Source: Alphaproteobacteria bacterium (lineage in GTDB: Bacteria > Pseudomonadota > Alphaproteobacteria > Micropepsales > Micropepsaceae). Taken from it: 64,000 nt of DNA. This document shows, piece after piece, positions 11,112 to 19,717 of the stretch. The stretch spans positions 64,267 through 128,266 of the forward strand of contig PLJH01000027.1 in the NCBI GenBank assembly GCA_003139615.1. The letters run 5' to 3'. The notes below the pieces were generated by a model that was given only the letters and a program-made list of their open reading frames with translations, was not told the DNA's origin and made no database searches. The stretch's first letter is position 1, and every line of letters starts with the position of its first letter. Made by a program: the position numbers and the translations under genes.

Positions 11112-11148
11112 GAAGTTCCTCAAGAAGCTTTGACAGGCCGGGGCAACC

Positions 11149-11706
11149 GTGGCAAACGACCCGACCTTCGAAACCAGACTTCACGCGGGAAGCACAATCT
11201 TGGTCAAGGCGGATCTCGGAATCAAGCGCGCATGCCCCAGCTGCGGCGCGCGGTTCTACGACCTACAGAAGCGGCCGATCGAATGCCCGAAATGCGCATT
11301 CAGCTTCGAGCCGGAGTCGCTCTACAAGCAGCGTCGTCCACGCCAGCCCGAGCCGGTCGCGGCCGAGCCGGTGCGCGTTGTGCGCGACGAAGACGACGAG
11401 GATGCCGAGGAGGAGACGGAGGACGCCGAAGTCGATGCCGAGGTCGCCGAGGAGGTGATCGAAGAGGAGCCCGTTCTCATCGTCGCTGACGACGAAGACG
11501 ATGACGCCGCGGCGGCTGCGGAAGAACCGACACCGGAAGACGCCGGCATGTCGGTTGTCGACGCAGATGCCGAAGGCGCGGAGCTCGAGGATATCGTCGC
11601 AGACGACGAAGACGAGGCCGACGACACTTTGCTGGCCGAAGTCGAGGAAGACGAAGAGGACGTCTCCGGCATCGTCGACGCAGACATCAAGGAAGACGAA
11701 CGCTAA
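11149..11706 (+). CDS. TIGR02300 family zinc-ribbon protein with acidic tail
   Basis: 185 residues starting at a GTG. The conserved N-terminal part has two CxxC pairs ([11 protein letters not shown] and ECPKCAFSF) that should hold one zinc, as in the alphaproteobacterial TIGR02300 family. From about residue 75 to the end the protein is a low-complexity acidic tail rich in Asp, Glu and Ala. Function is unknown. It lies just before tRNA-Ala and is divergent from aroA. Confidence 0.85.
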   Translation: MANDPTFETRLHAGSTILVKADLGIKRACPSCGARFYDLQKRPIECPKCAFSFEPESLYKQRRPRQPEPVAAEPVRVVRDEDDEDAEEETEDAEVDAEVAEEVIEEEPVLIVADDEDDDAAAAAEEPTPEDAGMSVVDADAEGAELEDIVADDEDEADDTLLAEVEEDEEDVSGIVDADIKEDER

Positions 11707-11737
11707 TTCGGCAGTAAACGCAGCCGAATATCTTTCG

Positions 11738-11767
11738 CGGAGTCCGAAATCCCAATTGCGGACTCCG
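11738..11767 (+). terminator. Hairpin after the TIGR02300 gene
   Basis: CGGAGTCCG at 11738-11746 pairs perfectly with CGGACTCCG at 11759-11767 around a 12-base loop. It sits 32 bp after the stop and 11 bp before tRNA-Ala. ATTTGG follows, so the T-run is short; a terminator is the most likely role. Confidence 0.6.
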
Positions 11768-11777
11768 ATTTGGAAAT

Positions 11778-11853
<76 letters not shown>

Positions 11854-12113
11854 TCACCGGCCGCCAAGCCCGGCATTTACCTTGTAAGCTTGTGTTCCCA
11901 AAACCGGGCCACGAGCAGGCCCGCTGAAGAGTTGCAAAGCTGCAAACCTTCTCCGTGCGACCATTCATGACGAAGAATTCAGGTCAAAAATCGTCTCGCA
12001 TCGCACAACGCAGCGACACATTGACATAGCGTGCAACCCGTAGCTCCGTTCGGGCATTGCGGACGATTGGGCAAGCCTCTAGTCATGCGGATGGCCATCG
12101 CGAAAGGCTCGGT

Positions 12114-13616
12114 TTGAAAGCGTTCCTCGACGCCCGCTCCATTCCCGCGGGTACAGTCCTCGACACCGATCTGGCGATCATCGGCGGCGGCCCCGCCGGG
12201 ATTGCACTCGCGCTCGCGCTCGCAAACACGCCGATCCGGGTTTTGTTGCTCGAAAGCGGCGGAGAGGCATTCGAGCCGCAAACGCAAGCTCTCTACGCCG
12301 GAAGTGAAACGGGCACGCCTTACCTTAAACTCGAAAATTCGCGGCTGCGTTATCTGGGCGGCAGCAGCAATCATTGGGGCGGATGGTGCCGGCCGCTCGA
12401 TGCGATCGATTTCGAACAACGCAGTTGGCTGCCGCATTCGGGGTGGCCATTTTCCCGCACGGAACTAGAGCCTTATTTCTCGCGCGCGCAATCGATGTGC
12501 GAGGCGGGCCCGTTCATCTACGACGATCCGGCGAAGTGGACGCAATCTTTCGGCGCCTCCATCCCGCTGGGCGAAGGCGGCGTCTACACGACCTATATGC
12601 AGTTCAGCAAAACGCGCGACAGCTATTTGCCCACGCATTTCGGCGAGCGTTACGGCGGTGATCTCAAGCGCGTGCCGAATCTGAGCGTGATGCTCCATGC
12701 GAACGTCACCGGATTGCGGCTGGCGACGAATGCCCGGAGCCTCGACCATCTCGACGTTGCGACGCTGCAAGGTGGCCGATTCACGGTGAGGCCGAAATAC
12801 ACCGTGCTGGCCGTGGGCGGTATCGAAAACGCGCGGCTGCTGCTCGCGTCCAACGACGTCGTGCAGGCTGGAGTGGGTAATGGCCACGATCTTGTCGGTC
12901 GCTTTTTCGCCGATCACCCGATCCCCGGCGATACCGCGACGATGGTTCTCTTCAACGGGGCGATTTCGAACTATTACCAGCAGCCTCAGCCGGCCTTTGG
13001 GGCTTATTTTCGCGCGGCACTGACACCACACGACGCCTTCAAGAATCGGCATGCCGTGCTGTGCTCGCTCGCGACGATCGAGGGCGAAGTACAGCTGGAC
13101 GGCCTTGGTCAATCGGCTGTCGCGGCAACGGCAAGTACGCTCGGAATCGATGCCGCCAATATGCGTGCATTCACGGTCGGCTGCGGAATGGAGCTCGCTC
13201 CAGATCCCGAGCGGCGATTGACGCTCTCCGATGAACGCGACGCGCTCGGTATGCCGCGCCTGAACCTCGATATGCGCATTTCGGATTCCGATTTCGCGCG
13301 CTATCGCGACACACTGAAAGAATTGGGCCGGCAACTGCTAGCTGCGCGAACGGGCATGATCCGCATCAACCACAAATCACGCGAAAGCTGGCTCAGCGTG
13401 ATGGACTGGGGCAACCACCACATGGGCACCACGCGTATGCACAACGATCCGCGCCAGGGCGTGGTCGATGCGAACTCGCAGGTGCATGGCGTTTCCAATC
13501 TTTACGTCGCCGGAAGTTCGGTGTTTCCCACTTACGGTGCCTCGAACCCGACCCTGAACCTCATCGCACTCACATTGCGGCTGGCAGATCGTCTGAAGAT
13601 GGTATTCAGGTCATGA
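12114..13616 (+). CDS. GMC-family FAD-dependent oxidoreductase
   Basis: Probable flavoprotein alcohol/sugar oxidoreductase. The N-terminal Rossmann motif is LAIIGGGPAGIALAL, then GGSSNHWGGWCRPLD, and the C-terminal GMC signature is NHHMGTTRMHNDP followed by NLYVAGSSVFPTYGASNPT. There is no in-frame ATG near the start. The TTG at 12114 has GAAAGG upstream and puts the Rossmann motif about 22 residues in; the TTG at 12057 is the alternative. The gene overlaps the next by 4 bp. Substrate is unknown. Confidence 0.85.
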   Translation: MKAFLDARSIPAGTVLDTDLAIIGGGPAGIALALALANTPIRVLLLESGGEAFEPQTQALYAGSETGTPYLKLENSRLRYLGGSSNHWGGWCRPLDAIDFEQRSWLPHSGWPFSRTELEPYFSRAQSMCEAGPFIYDDPAKWTQSFGASIPLGEGGVYTTYMQFSKTRDSYLPTHFGERYGGDLKRVPNLSVMLHANVTGLRLATNARSLDHLDVATLQGGRFTVRPKYTVLAVGGIENARLLLASNDVVQAGVGNGHDLVGRFFADHPIPGDTATMVLFNGAISNYYQQPQPAFGAYFRAALTPHDAFKNRHAVLCSLATIEGEVQLDGLGQSAVAATASTLGIDAANMRAFTVGCGMELAPDPERRLTLSDERDALGMPRLNLDMRISDSDFARYRDTLKELGRQLLAARTGMIRINHKSRESWLSVMDWGNHHMGTTRMHNDPRQGVVDANSQVHGVSNLYVAGSSVFPTYGASNPTLNLIALTLRLADRLKMVFRS

Positions 13617-13999
13617 CGCAGAGTTGGAAATCTGCGATTTCGCGTCGCCCCGTTTTGAGCGGGCTTATCGCCGCCCTGGGGTTGGCGATTGCGGGCGGCA
13701 TTGCCTTTGAAGTCCCCAAATTGTCGCGGCGGCGCTACAAGCCCAGTCCCTACGACGATCTGCTGGCGAACTTGCCGGATCGGGAGAACGCCGCCCGGAT
13801 AGGAGCAGCAGTCATCGCCGAATCTCCGGCATTTGATGCGAACCAGACGGCTCGGGCGCTGGTCAATAGTCTGGCCGACAATTCGCTTGCCGGGGTGGTG
13901 TCGGCCGATCTCGCTCAGGGGCGCATGGACGAAGTCCACGGCTGGCTCCTGCCACAGACACTGACCCAGCTCTGCGCACTCGCCGCCAAGGCCAGCTGA
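13613..13999 (+). CDS. Small exported partner of the GMC oxidoreductase (hypothetical)
   Basis: 128 residues. The N-terminus has a twin-arginine-like start (SRRPVLSGLIAALGLAIAGG) followed by a helical domain. It overlaps the GMC gene by ATGA, so the two are probably made together. Small Tat-exported subunits of the gluconate-2-dehydrogenase subunit 3 type accompany GMC enzymes elsewhere; the placement and signal suggest the same role, but I do not recognise the family with certainty. Confidence 0.6.
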   Translation: MTQSWKSAISRRPVLSGLIAALGLAIAGGIAFEVPKLSRRRYKPSPYDDLLANLPDRENAARIGAAVIAESPAFDANQTARALVNSLADNSLAGVVSADLAQGRMDEVHGWLLPQTLTQLCALAAKAS

Positions 14000-14040
14000 C
14001 CGTTCCAGGTCAACACGGCATCGTGAACAAAAGGGAGACA

Positions 14041-14069
14041 CTTGATCCGTCCGCCCAAATCCCCACATT
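14041..14069 (+). promoter_or_regulatory. Putative sigma-32 (RpoH) promoter of hsp20
   Basis: CTTGAT, 14 bases, then CCCCACATT. This fits the heat-shock promoter pattern CTTGAAA-N11-14-CCCCATnTA. It lies about 75 bp upstream of the hsp20 ATG, with no other gene between. Confidence 0.6.
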
Positions 14070-14117
14070 CTCCATAGGCGCGGTGCCAAATTGGGCCGCG
14101 AATCCAGGATAGACCGG

Positions 14118-14141
14118 CAAAGCCGCTCAAGGAGGGCTTTG
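14118..14141 (+). promoter_or_regulatory. Hairpin enclosing the hsp20 ribosome binding site
   Basis: CAAAGCC (14118-14124) pairs perfectly with GGCTTTG (14135-14141). The loop GCTCAAGGAG and the first stem bases hold the AAGGAGG Shine-Dalgarno sequence; the ATG follows at 14146. Small heat-shock genes of alphaproteobacteria often have ROSE-type RNA thermometers in this place. Only this last hairpin is obvious; I did not fold the full leader. Confidence 0.5.
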
Positions 14142-14145
14142 GACA

Positions 14146-14574
14146 ATGACGAGAAGTACGTATTTCAACAGCCCGTTTCTGCTGGGTTTCGAGCATCTGG
14201 AACGGCTTCTCGAACGGACCGCCAAGAGCGCCGGCGACGCTTATCCGCCCTACAACATTGAGGAATCAAGCGACGACAGACTTCGGATCACCCTCGCGGT
14301 GGCCGGATTCGACCGGAGCGAACTGAGTGTGACGGTCGAGGACAACCAGCTCGTGATCCGCGGGCGTCAAAGCGAATCGACCGATAAAACGTTTCTTCAT
14401 CGTGGGATCGCGGCGCGACAGTTTCAGCGCGCCTTTGTTCTTGCGGAAGGCATCGACGTGAAAGGCGCGGAATTGGAAAACGGATTGCTGTCCATCGAAC
14501 TGGTCCGGCCGAAGGCCGAAGCGGTCGTCCGGACAATCGACATCAAATCGAACTCAAACGGGAGCGGGCTCTAA
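14146..14574 (+). CDS. Small heat-shock protein (Hsp20, IbpA type)
   Basis: 142-residue chaperone that holds unfolded proteins. The alpha-crystallin domain is clear: PPYNIEESSDDRLRITLAVAGF, then the ELENGLLSIELVRP motif. A short N-terminal arm (SPFLLGFEHLERLL) and a C-terminal tail complete it. It is preceded by a strong AAGGAGG site inside a hairpin and a sigma-32-like promoter, and is followed 29 bp later by the DUF1150 gene. Confidence 0.93.
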   Translation: MTRSTYFNSPFLLGFEHLERLLERTAKSAGDAYPPYNIEESSDDRLRITLAVAGFDRSELSVTVEDNQLVIRGRQSESTDKTFLHRGIAARQFQRAFVLAEGIDVKGAELENGLLSIELVRPKAEAVVRTIDIKSNSNGSGL

Positions 14575-14603
14575 CACGAGGCGTAACCGGGAAGGAGAAC
14601 ATC

Positions 14604-14870
14604 ATGAGTGACTTTAACAACGAGAATTTCGAAGCAGACGGCGCGAGCTTCCGCCATATGAATCCCGCGCGCATCGCATACATCAAGCCGACGGGCCTTG
14701 AAGAGGCGCGCAAGCAGGGCATCATTCCCGAGGGAATCCAGCTGCCGGAAGGAACGCGGCTCTATGTGCTGCACGCCGTCGACGGTCGCGTGCTCGGTTT
14801 CACGGACGCCTGGGCCTCGGCCTACGGCGCCGCGCTGCAGAACGAGTTGACACCCGTCAGCGTGCATTGA
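14604..14870 (+). CDS. DUF1150 family protein
   Basis: 88 residues with the family core RIAYIKPTGLEEA and RLYVLHAVDGRVLGFTD. It follows hsp20 in the same order as in many alphaproteobacteria, so it is probably heat-induced with it. Function is unknown. A good GGAGA ribosome site precedes the ATG. Confidence 0.88.
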   Translation: MSDFNNENFEADGASFRHMNPARIAYIKPTGLEEARKQGIIPEGIQLPEGTRLYVLHAVDGRVLGFTDAWASAYGAALQNELTPVSVH

Positions 14871-14917
14871 CGAGCCGCAAACACGGACCCTCGCGAATTT
14901 GGATTGCGATAAATCTT

Positions 14918-14952
14918 CGAAAGGCCGCCGCGAAACGCGTGGCGGCCTTTCG
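14918..14952. terminator. Bidirectional terminator between DUF1150 and ptsN
   Basis: CGAAAGGCCGCC pairs perfectly with GGCGGCCTTTCG (12 bp) around an 11-base loop. The AAA/TTT at the stem base supplies the U-rich side in both directions. It lies between two convergent genes, where a shared terminator is expected. Confidence 0.85.
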
Positions 14953-14957
14953 GCGTC

Positions 14958-15434
14958 TCAGGCGGCTTGCGAACTTGTCGTTCCGTTCGTCTTCTCGGTC
15001 AGAAGCGCGTAGAGCACTTCCGGCTTCGAAGCGGCGCGCAGCTTTTCGCATGTAGCCTGGTTGCGCAGAAGTCGCGACACGCGCGCGAGCGCTTTCAGAT
15101 GGTCGGCGCCGGCGCCTTCCGGCGCGAGCAGCAGAAATACGAGATCGACCGGCTGATTGTCGACGGCTTCATATGCGAGCGGCTGCTCCAATCGCGCGAA
15201 TAGCCCCACAATGCGCGGCAGGCCCGCGAGACGGCCATGCGGGATGGCGATGCCCTGCCCCATTCCCGTGCTGCCCAAGCGCTCACGCTCGATCAACGTC
15301 TCGAAAATGCGCCGCTCCGGCAGACCTGTGAGGCGTGCAGCATGATCCGCCAATTCCTGCAGAAGCTGCTTCTTGTTCTGGGCCTTGAGCGATGCGATCA
15401 CGGCTTCGGGCGCCAGGAGATCGACGATATCCAT
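14958..15434 (-). CDS. ptsN: PTS IIA-like nitrogen-regulatory protein PtsN
   Basis: 158-residue EIIA-Ntr of the nitrogen-related phosphotransferase system. The phospho-acceptor His is in GIAIPHGRLAGL. The start MDIVDLLAPEAVIASL is typical; the track ORF from 15605 has a foreign leader. It lies next to hpf and rpoN, the conserved sigma-54 neighbourhood. Confidence 0.93.
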   Translation of the reverse strand: MDIVDLLAPEAVIASLKAQNKKQLLQELADHAARLTGLPERRIFETLIERERLGSTGMGQGIAIPHGRLAGLPRIVGLFARLEQPLAYEAVDNQPVDLVFLLLAPEGAGADHLKALARVSRLLRNQATCEKLRAASKPEVLYALLTEKTNGTTSSQAA

Positions 15435-15453
15435 GTGAACCTTCTGGTTGCGA

Positions 15454-15783
15454 TCAGGCTGGCGCGCTTTTGGGCGGCTTTGCCTTCTCGTGATGATTCT
15501 TGAGCTTGCGCTTGTAGCGGCGAATTTGTTTCTCGAGATGATCGAGCATTGCGTCGAATGCCCGATATGCATCCATTCCAGTCCCCTCGGCCCGAAACAC
15601 CACACCGCTGTCGAGGTGTGAGCTGCAGTCCACGCGAAACATCGAACCTTCTTTGGATATTACGACATTCGCTTCGGCGCCGCCATCGAAGTGTTTGGTT
15701 ACCGCGCTTTCAAGGCGCGCGCGCACCTGCTCCGGCAACGTCTCGCCGATCTCTACTTGCTTTCCTGAAACTCGAACTTTCAT
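15454..15783 (-). CDS. hpf: Ribosome hibernation-promoting factor, short form
   Basis: 109 residues of the HPF/YfiA (RaiA) family. MKVRVSGKQVEIGETL opens the domain and AYRAFDAMLDHLEKQIRRYKRKLKNH closes it. Most alphaproteobacteria have a long HPF of about 190 residues with a C-terminal dimerisation domain; this one stops after the N-terminal domain. I used the ATG at 15783; a GTG two codons upstream is possible. It lies in the rpoN-hpf-ptsN cluster. Confidence 0.9.
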   Translation of the reverse strand: MKVRVSGKQVEIGETLPEQVRARLESAVTKHFDGGAEANVVISKEGSMFRVDCSSHLDSGVVFRAEGTGMDAYRAFDAMLDHLEKQIRRYKRKLKNHHEKAKPPKSAPA

Positions 15784-15902
15784 GGACACTGCCTGCGTAG
15801 CCTAACGTACTCGCCGCGGCTTCGCTCCATGTTCCGAGCATAATCCGTTTGAAAAAGGCGGCGGAACATATGTCCGGGTACCCCCCCTGTCAATTGCGGA
15901 AT

Positions 15903-17417
15903 TTACCTTCCCGCAGCAGCCATATCCGGCTGCTTCTGCCTGCGCCGTTCCACGGAAGACGGGATGCGCATGGCTTCCCGATACTTCGCAACCGTGCGTC
16001 GCGCAATATTGACTCCGTCCGCGGTCAGGAGGGACACGATTCGATCATCCGACAACACTTCCATCCCGCCTTCGTTGTCGATCATCTCCCGGATGCGGTC
16101 GCGGACCGCTTCTGCGGAGTGGGATTCCGAACCGTTGACAGCCTGAATCGCGGCCGTGAAAAAATATTTCAATTCGAAGACGCCGCGCGGGGTTGAAATA
16201 TATTTGTTCGACGTGACGCGGCTCACGGTCGATTCATGCATCGTGATGGCGTCGGCGATCGTGCGCAGGTTGAGCGGACGCAAATGGCGCACGCCATATG
16301 TCAAAAATCCGTCCTGCTGCCGGACGATTTCGCTGGCGACTTTCAGAATCGTGCGCGCGCGCTGATCGAGGCTTTTCACCAGCCAGTTCGCATTGTTCAG
16401 GCAATCGGCGACATAATTCTTGGCATCCTTGTCGCGCGACGACGCCGATATCTTGGCCGAGTACCGGCTGTTGATCAGAAGCCGCGGCAAGGTGTCGGCA
16501 TTCAACTCGATATGCCACAAACCGTCGGGGCCTTCGCGCACGAAGACATCCGGAACGACGGGTTGAACGGGCTCCGCGCCGAATGCGAGCCCCGGCTTGG
16601 GCGTGAGCGCGCGGATTTCCGCGATCATGTCCGCAATGTCTTCCGAGTCGACACCGCACAGCGCGCAGAGACCGGCGGTGTCCCGGCGAGCCACAAGTTC
16701 GAGATTTGCCAGAAAAATTTCCATCACCGGATCGCACCGCCCCTGCTCGCGCAATTGCAACGCGAGACATTCGGCGAGGCTGCGGGCGGCAACGCCCGTC
16801 GGCTCAAAGCCTTGAACGACGCGCAGAACTTCGCAAACCTGCTGGGTCGTCGCACCGAGCCGGGCTGCCAGATCGTCGAGATCGCCGCGCAGATAACCTG
16901 CTTCGTCGATCGAATCGATCAATGCCGCGCCGATGAGGCGGCGCTCCGAATCGAGAGCCGCAATCGAAAGCTGATCGAGCAGATGGTCTTTAAGTGAAGC
17001 GGCCTGGGCGAGCGTCCCTTCCAGCGCATTTTCGTCGCCGTCGCCACCGGGGCCTGCGCGCAATGTCGTCCAGTCGGAAAGAGGCGTGCTTGATGGTCCG
17101 GATGTCGACGAATCCTCGGCATAGAGATCGACGCGCTCGGCGTCCATGTCCTCGCCTTTGGAAAAATCTTCGCGCGAAAGAGTCGTGTCGAGCGTTTCGC
17201 CTTCACTGACCGCGGTGGATTCCGGAGTATCGCGCTCTTCGCCCACGACAGCTTCGCTCTCGTCGCGTTCCAGCAACGGATTGCGCTCAAGCTCCTGTTC
17301 GACATATTGCGTGAGTTCGATATTGGAGAGTTGCAGCAGTTTGATCGCTTGCTGCAGTTGCGGCGTCATCACCAGCGACTGGCCCTGGCGAATCTCCAGC
17401 CTTTGCGACAGTGCCAT
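15903..17417 (-). CDS. rpoN: RNA polymerase sigma-54 factor
   Basis: 504 residues. The N-terminal activator region has glutamine-rich SLVMTPQLQQAIKLLQLSNIEL, followed by an acidic linker, the core-binding domain, the HTH region (TIADAITMHESTVSRVTSNKY) and the RpoN box ARRTVAKYREAM near the C-terminus. It initiates transcription from -24/-12 promoters with enhancer-binding ATPases. It sits 21 bp after lptB. Confidence 0.96.
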   Translation of the reverse strand: MALSQRLEIRQGQSLVMTPQLQQAIKLLQLSNIELTQYVEQELERNPLLERDESEAVVGEERDTPESTAVSEGETLDTTLSREDFSKGEDMDAERVDLYAEDSSTSGPSSTPLSDWTTLRAGPGGDGDENALEGTLAQAASLKDHLLDQLSIAALDSERRLIGAALIDSIDEAGYLRGDLDDLAARLGATTQQVCEVLRVVQGFEPTGVAARSLAECLALQLREQGRCDPVMEIFLANLELVARRDTAGLCALCGVDSEDIADMIAEIRALTPKPGLAFGAEPVQPVVPDVFVREGPDGLWHIELNADTLPRLLINSRYSAKISASSRDKDAKNYVADCLNNANWLVKSLDQRARTILKVASEIVRQQDGFLTYGVRHLRPLNLRTIADAITMHESTVSRVTSNKYISTPRGVFELKYFFTAAIQAVNGSESHSAEAVRDRIREMIDNEGGMEVLSDDRIVSLLTADGVNIARRTVAKYREAMRIPSSVERRRQKQPDMAAAGR

Positions 17418-17438
17418 GACCCGCGCCCCGCCCCGGCC

Positions 17439-18242
17439 CTATAGCGAGAAGCGTTCGCCGAGATAGACCCGGCGCACGTCGCGATCGCCGACGATTTCGC
17501 TCGGCAGCCCTTCTTTGAGCACCTGGCCCTCGTGGATGATGTAGGCGCGGTCGATGATATCGAGCGCGTCGCGCACGTTGTGATCCGTGATCAGAACGCC
17601 GATGCCGCGGTCCTTCAGATGGCGCACGAGATCGCGAATCTCCGACACCGCGATGGGATCGATCCCCGCGAGCGGCTCGTCGAGCAATATATAGGAAGGA
17701 TGCGTGGCCAGAGCGCGCGCAATCTCCACGCGCCGGCGTTCGCCGCCGGACAGCGCGATCGCAGGCGTGTCGCGCACATGGGTGATTCCGAACTCGGCCA
17801 TCAATTCTTCGACCATCGCCTCCAGCCGGCTCGAATCGGGCTCGACGAGTTCGGCCGTAGCGCGGATATTCTCTTCCGCCGTGAGCCCGCGGAAGATCGA
17901 GGCTTCCTGCGGCAGATAGCCGATGCCAAGCCGCGCGCGGCGATACATCGGCAATTTCGTGATGTCGTGGCCATCGAGCTCGATCGTGCCGTAATCGGCA
18001 GGAATGAGCCCGGTGATCATATAGAAGCAGGTCGTCTTGCCGGCGCCGTTGGGTCCCAGCAGCCCTACCACCTCGCCGCGCCTCAGCGTGAGGCTCATGG
18101 CGCGAACCACGGGTCGCTTGCGGAAACTCTTGCCGATGCGTGTCACCACAAGACCCTGGCTGCCTTCAACGACGCGCGGAATGGCGCGTTCGCTCTCGCG
18201 CTTGGCGTCATTCGCCGGAGGATTGTCCTGGGTCATTGTCAT
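17439..18242 (-). CDS. lptB: LPS export ABC transporter ATPase LptB
   Basis: 267-residue ATPase that powers LPS extraction by LptFG. Walker A GPNGAGKTT, signature LSGGERRRVEIARAL and Walker B YILLDEPLAGIDP are complete. The N-terminus has about 30 extra residues before the first strand. It belongs to the lptC-lptA-lptB-rpoN run. Confidence 0.96.
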   Translation of the reverse strand: MTMTQDNPPANDAKRESERAIPRVVEGSQGLVVTRIGKSFRKRPVVRAMSLTLRRGEVVGLLGPNGAGKTTCFYMITGLIPADYGTIELDGHDITKLPMYRRARLGIGYLPQEASIFRGLTAEENIRATAELVEPDSSRLEAMVEELMAEFGITHVRDTPAIALSGGERRRVEIARALATHPSYILLDEPLAGIDPIAVSEIRDLVRHLKDRGIGVLITDHNVRDALDIIDRAYIIHEGQVLKEGLPSEIVGDRDVRRVYLGERFSL

Positions 18243-18308
18243 GGCAAGAACTGTGCCTATTCGTCTTTAAGGAATCGTGAAGGCTATTTCTCCGTACTAA
18301 CCCTGACT

Positions 18309-18908
18309 CTAGTTGTCCGTCGTTGACGGACCGCTAACGGAGGTTTTCTTGGGCTTGGCGTCCGGCTTTTGCGTGGGCTGCAGCGTCGACTCTACCCTTT
18401 TGCCCGGGGAAGTCAGATGGCCCACACCGGAATCGGTGTTCACCACCAGCACCGTGCCGCGCATCACGTTTTTTTCCTTCGTCAGAACGACTTTGCCCGT
18501 CAGCGTAATGGTGGGCGGGTCTTTTTCGAGTTCATAGACTCCGTGATCTCCGGTCGCAGTGCCCGACGGCGTTGCAAACACAACGTTGCCGTCCGCCGTG
18601 ATCTCGTCAGGCTTGCCCGAGACAATCTTCACATTGACCTTGTCGGCGCGCAGCCTGCAGACCGTCTGAATGATAATCACATTCCCCGTATAAATTCCGA
18701 CTTTGGTTTCGAGATCGCCCTCGAACGCATCGGACGTCACATTGAGCGGCGCTTTCGAATCGCACTTGCTCATCGTGCTTTGTGTCGCGGGCTGCGACGA
18801 ATGCGCCGCCCGGGGCGGCGGCGCTTGCAACTGCGTATCCTGCGCGTAGGTCAGGACCGGTGCGGCCAGGATTCCGATCGACGCCGCAAGTACCAGCATC
18901 GATCTCAT
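18309..18908 (-). CDS. lptA: LPS transport periplasmic protein LptA
   Basis: 199 residues with a signal peptide (MLVLAASIGILAAPVLTYAQD) and an OstA/LptA beta-jellyroll domain: PLNVTSDAFEGDL, then GNVIIIQTVCRLRADKVNV. It forms the periplasmic bridge for LPS. A proline- and lysine-rich tail follows. The ATG overlaps the lptC stop by 4 bp. Confidence 0.9.
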   Translation of the reverse strand: MRSMLVLAASIGILAAPVLTYAQDTQLQAPPPRAAHSSQPATQSTMSKCDSKAPLNVTSDAFEGDLETKVGIYTGNVIIIQTVCRLRADKVNVKIVSGKPDEITADGNVVFATPSGTATGDHGVYELEKDPPTITLTGKVVLTKEKNVMRGTVLVVNTDSGVGHLTSPGKRVESTLQPTQKPDAKPKKTSVSGPSTTDN

Positions 18909-19717
18909 GATTGCTTTATCCCATGCCCGTAAATCGTCATATGAACGTTTCCATATAGAAAGATTTTCTTCTCGGCGTTTGCCGAGGTTTTCACCGGTCG
19001 AGGCGTCTGACTTTTCGAACTGCCGGGCACATGTCCTTGAAATTTGAACACAAAACTGTCCGCGTAAAACGAACCCATCGGCCCCTGGCCCCGCACATAT
19101 TTGTTGCCGCGCACGATGCCGTTGCTCATGTCCACATGCGCAATCGTCGTATGAACTTCATAGCCGTTGTCGGAAAACACCGCGATGGGGCCCCACATGT
19201 CGAGCATCTGGTTTGCAGGACATGTCGTCTTGGCGCATTTCTGATTGGCCGGATGCGGCGCGTCCAGCAGACCATGGGGGGCGGTCGCATTGAGCCAGTT
19301 GCCGTCATGGAGCGTCAAATCGGCCTCGACATTGTCCAGCAACGCGCGATTCGGGCTGTGCGGGTATTGGTGAGCCTCGTCCGCAGTCACCACAAATGGG
19401 TTACCCGAGCTGTCCGTACCCGTGAGATTCGGTTTGATCATCGCAAGATCGTTCTTGTCGATTTTTAGCTCCTCGAAAGTCAGCGCCATCTTGGTCTGGT
19501 CCGGCTGTCGCGATTGCAGCGAGTACGCAACGACGGCGGCGATCAGAGCTGCCGCCGCAAGCGGCAATATGCGTTTCATGATCACGACGAAGCGCGAATA
19601 CCGCCGCACTTCCGTCGCGCTCGCGCGGCGCTGTGCGGCCCATTCCGTCCGCGAGCGCGTCGGCGCCGGCCCCAGCTCCTGGACCACGGCCTCGCTCGCT
19701 GTCCTCCGCCCGGCCAT
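18905..19717 (-). CDS. lptC: LPS export protein LptC
   Basis: 270 residues with one transmembrane helix (ILPLAAAALIAAVVAYSL) and a periplasmic LptC domain containing LTGTDSSGNPFVVTADEAHQ and GYEVHTTIAHVDMSNG. It links the LptBFG transporter to LptA. It directly follows kdsD and overlaps lptA by 4 bp. Confidence 0.88.
   Translation of the reverse strand: MAGRRTASEAVVQELGPAPTRSRTEWAAQRRASATEVRRYSRFVVIMKRILPLAAAALIAAVVAYSLQSRQPDQTKMALTFEELKIDKNDLAMIKPNLTGTDSSGNPFVVTADEAHQYPHSPNRALLDNVEADLTLHDGNWLNATAPHGLLDAPHPANQKCAKTTCPANQMLDMWGPIAVFSDNGYEVHTTIAHVDMSNGIVRGNKYVRGQGPMGSFYADSFVFKFQGHVPGSSKSQTPRPVKTSANAEKKIFLYGNVHMTIYGHGIKQS

Noticed and set aside
11322-11690. Serine-rich minus-strand ORF over the TIGR02300 gene
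   Set aside because: It is the complement of the acidic Asp/Glu tail and has no independent support.
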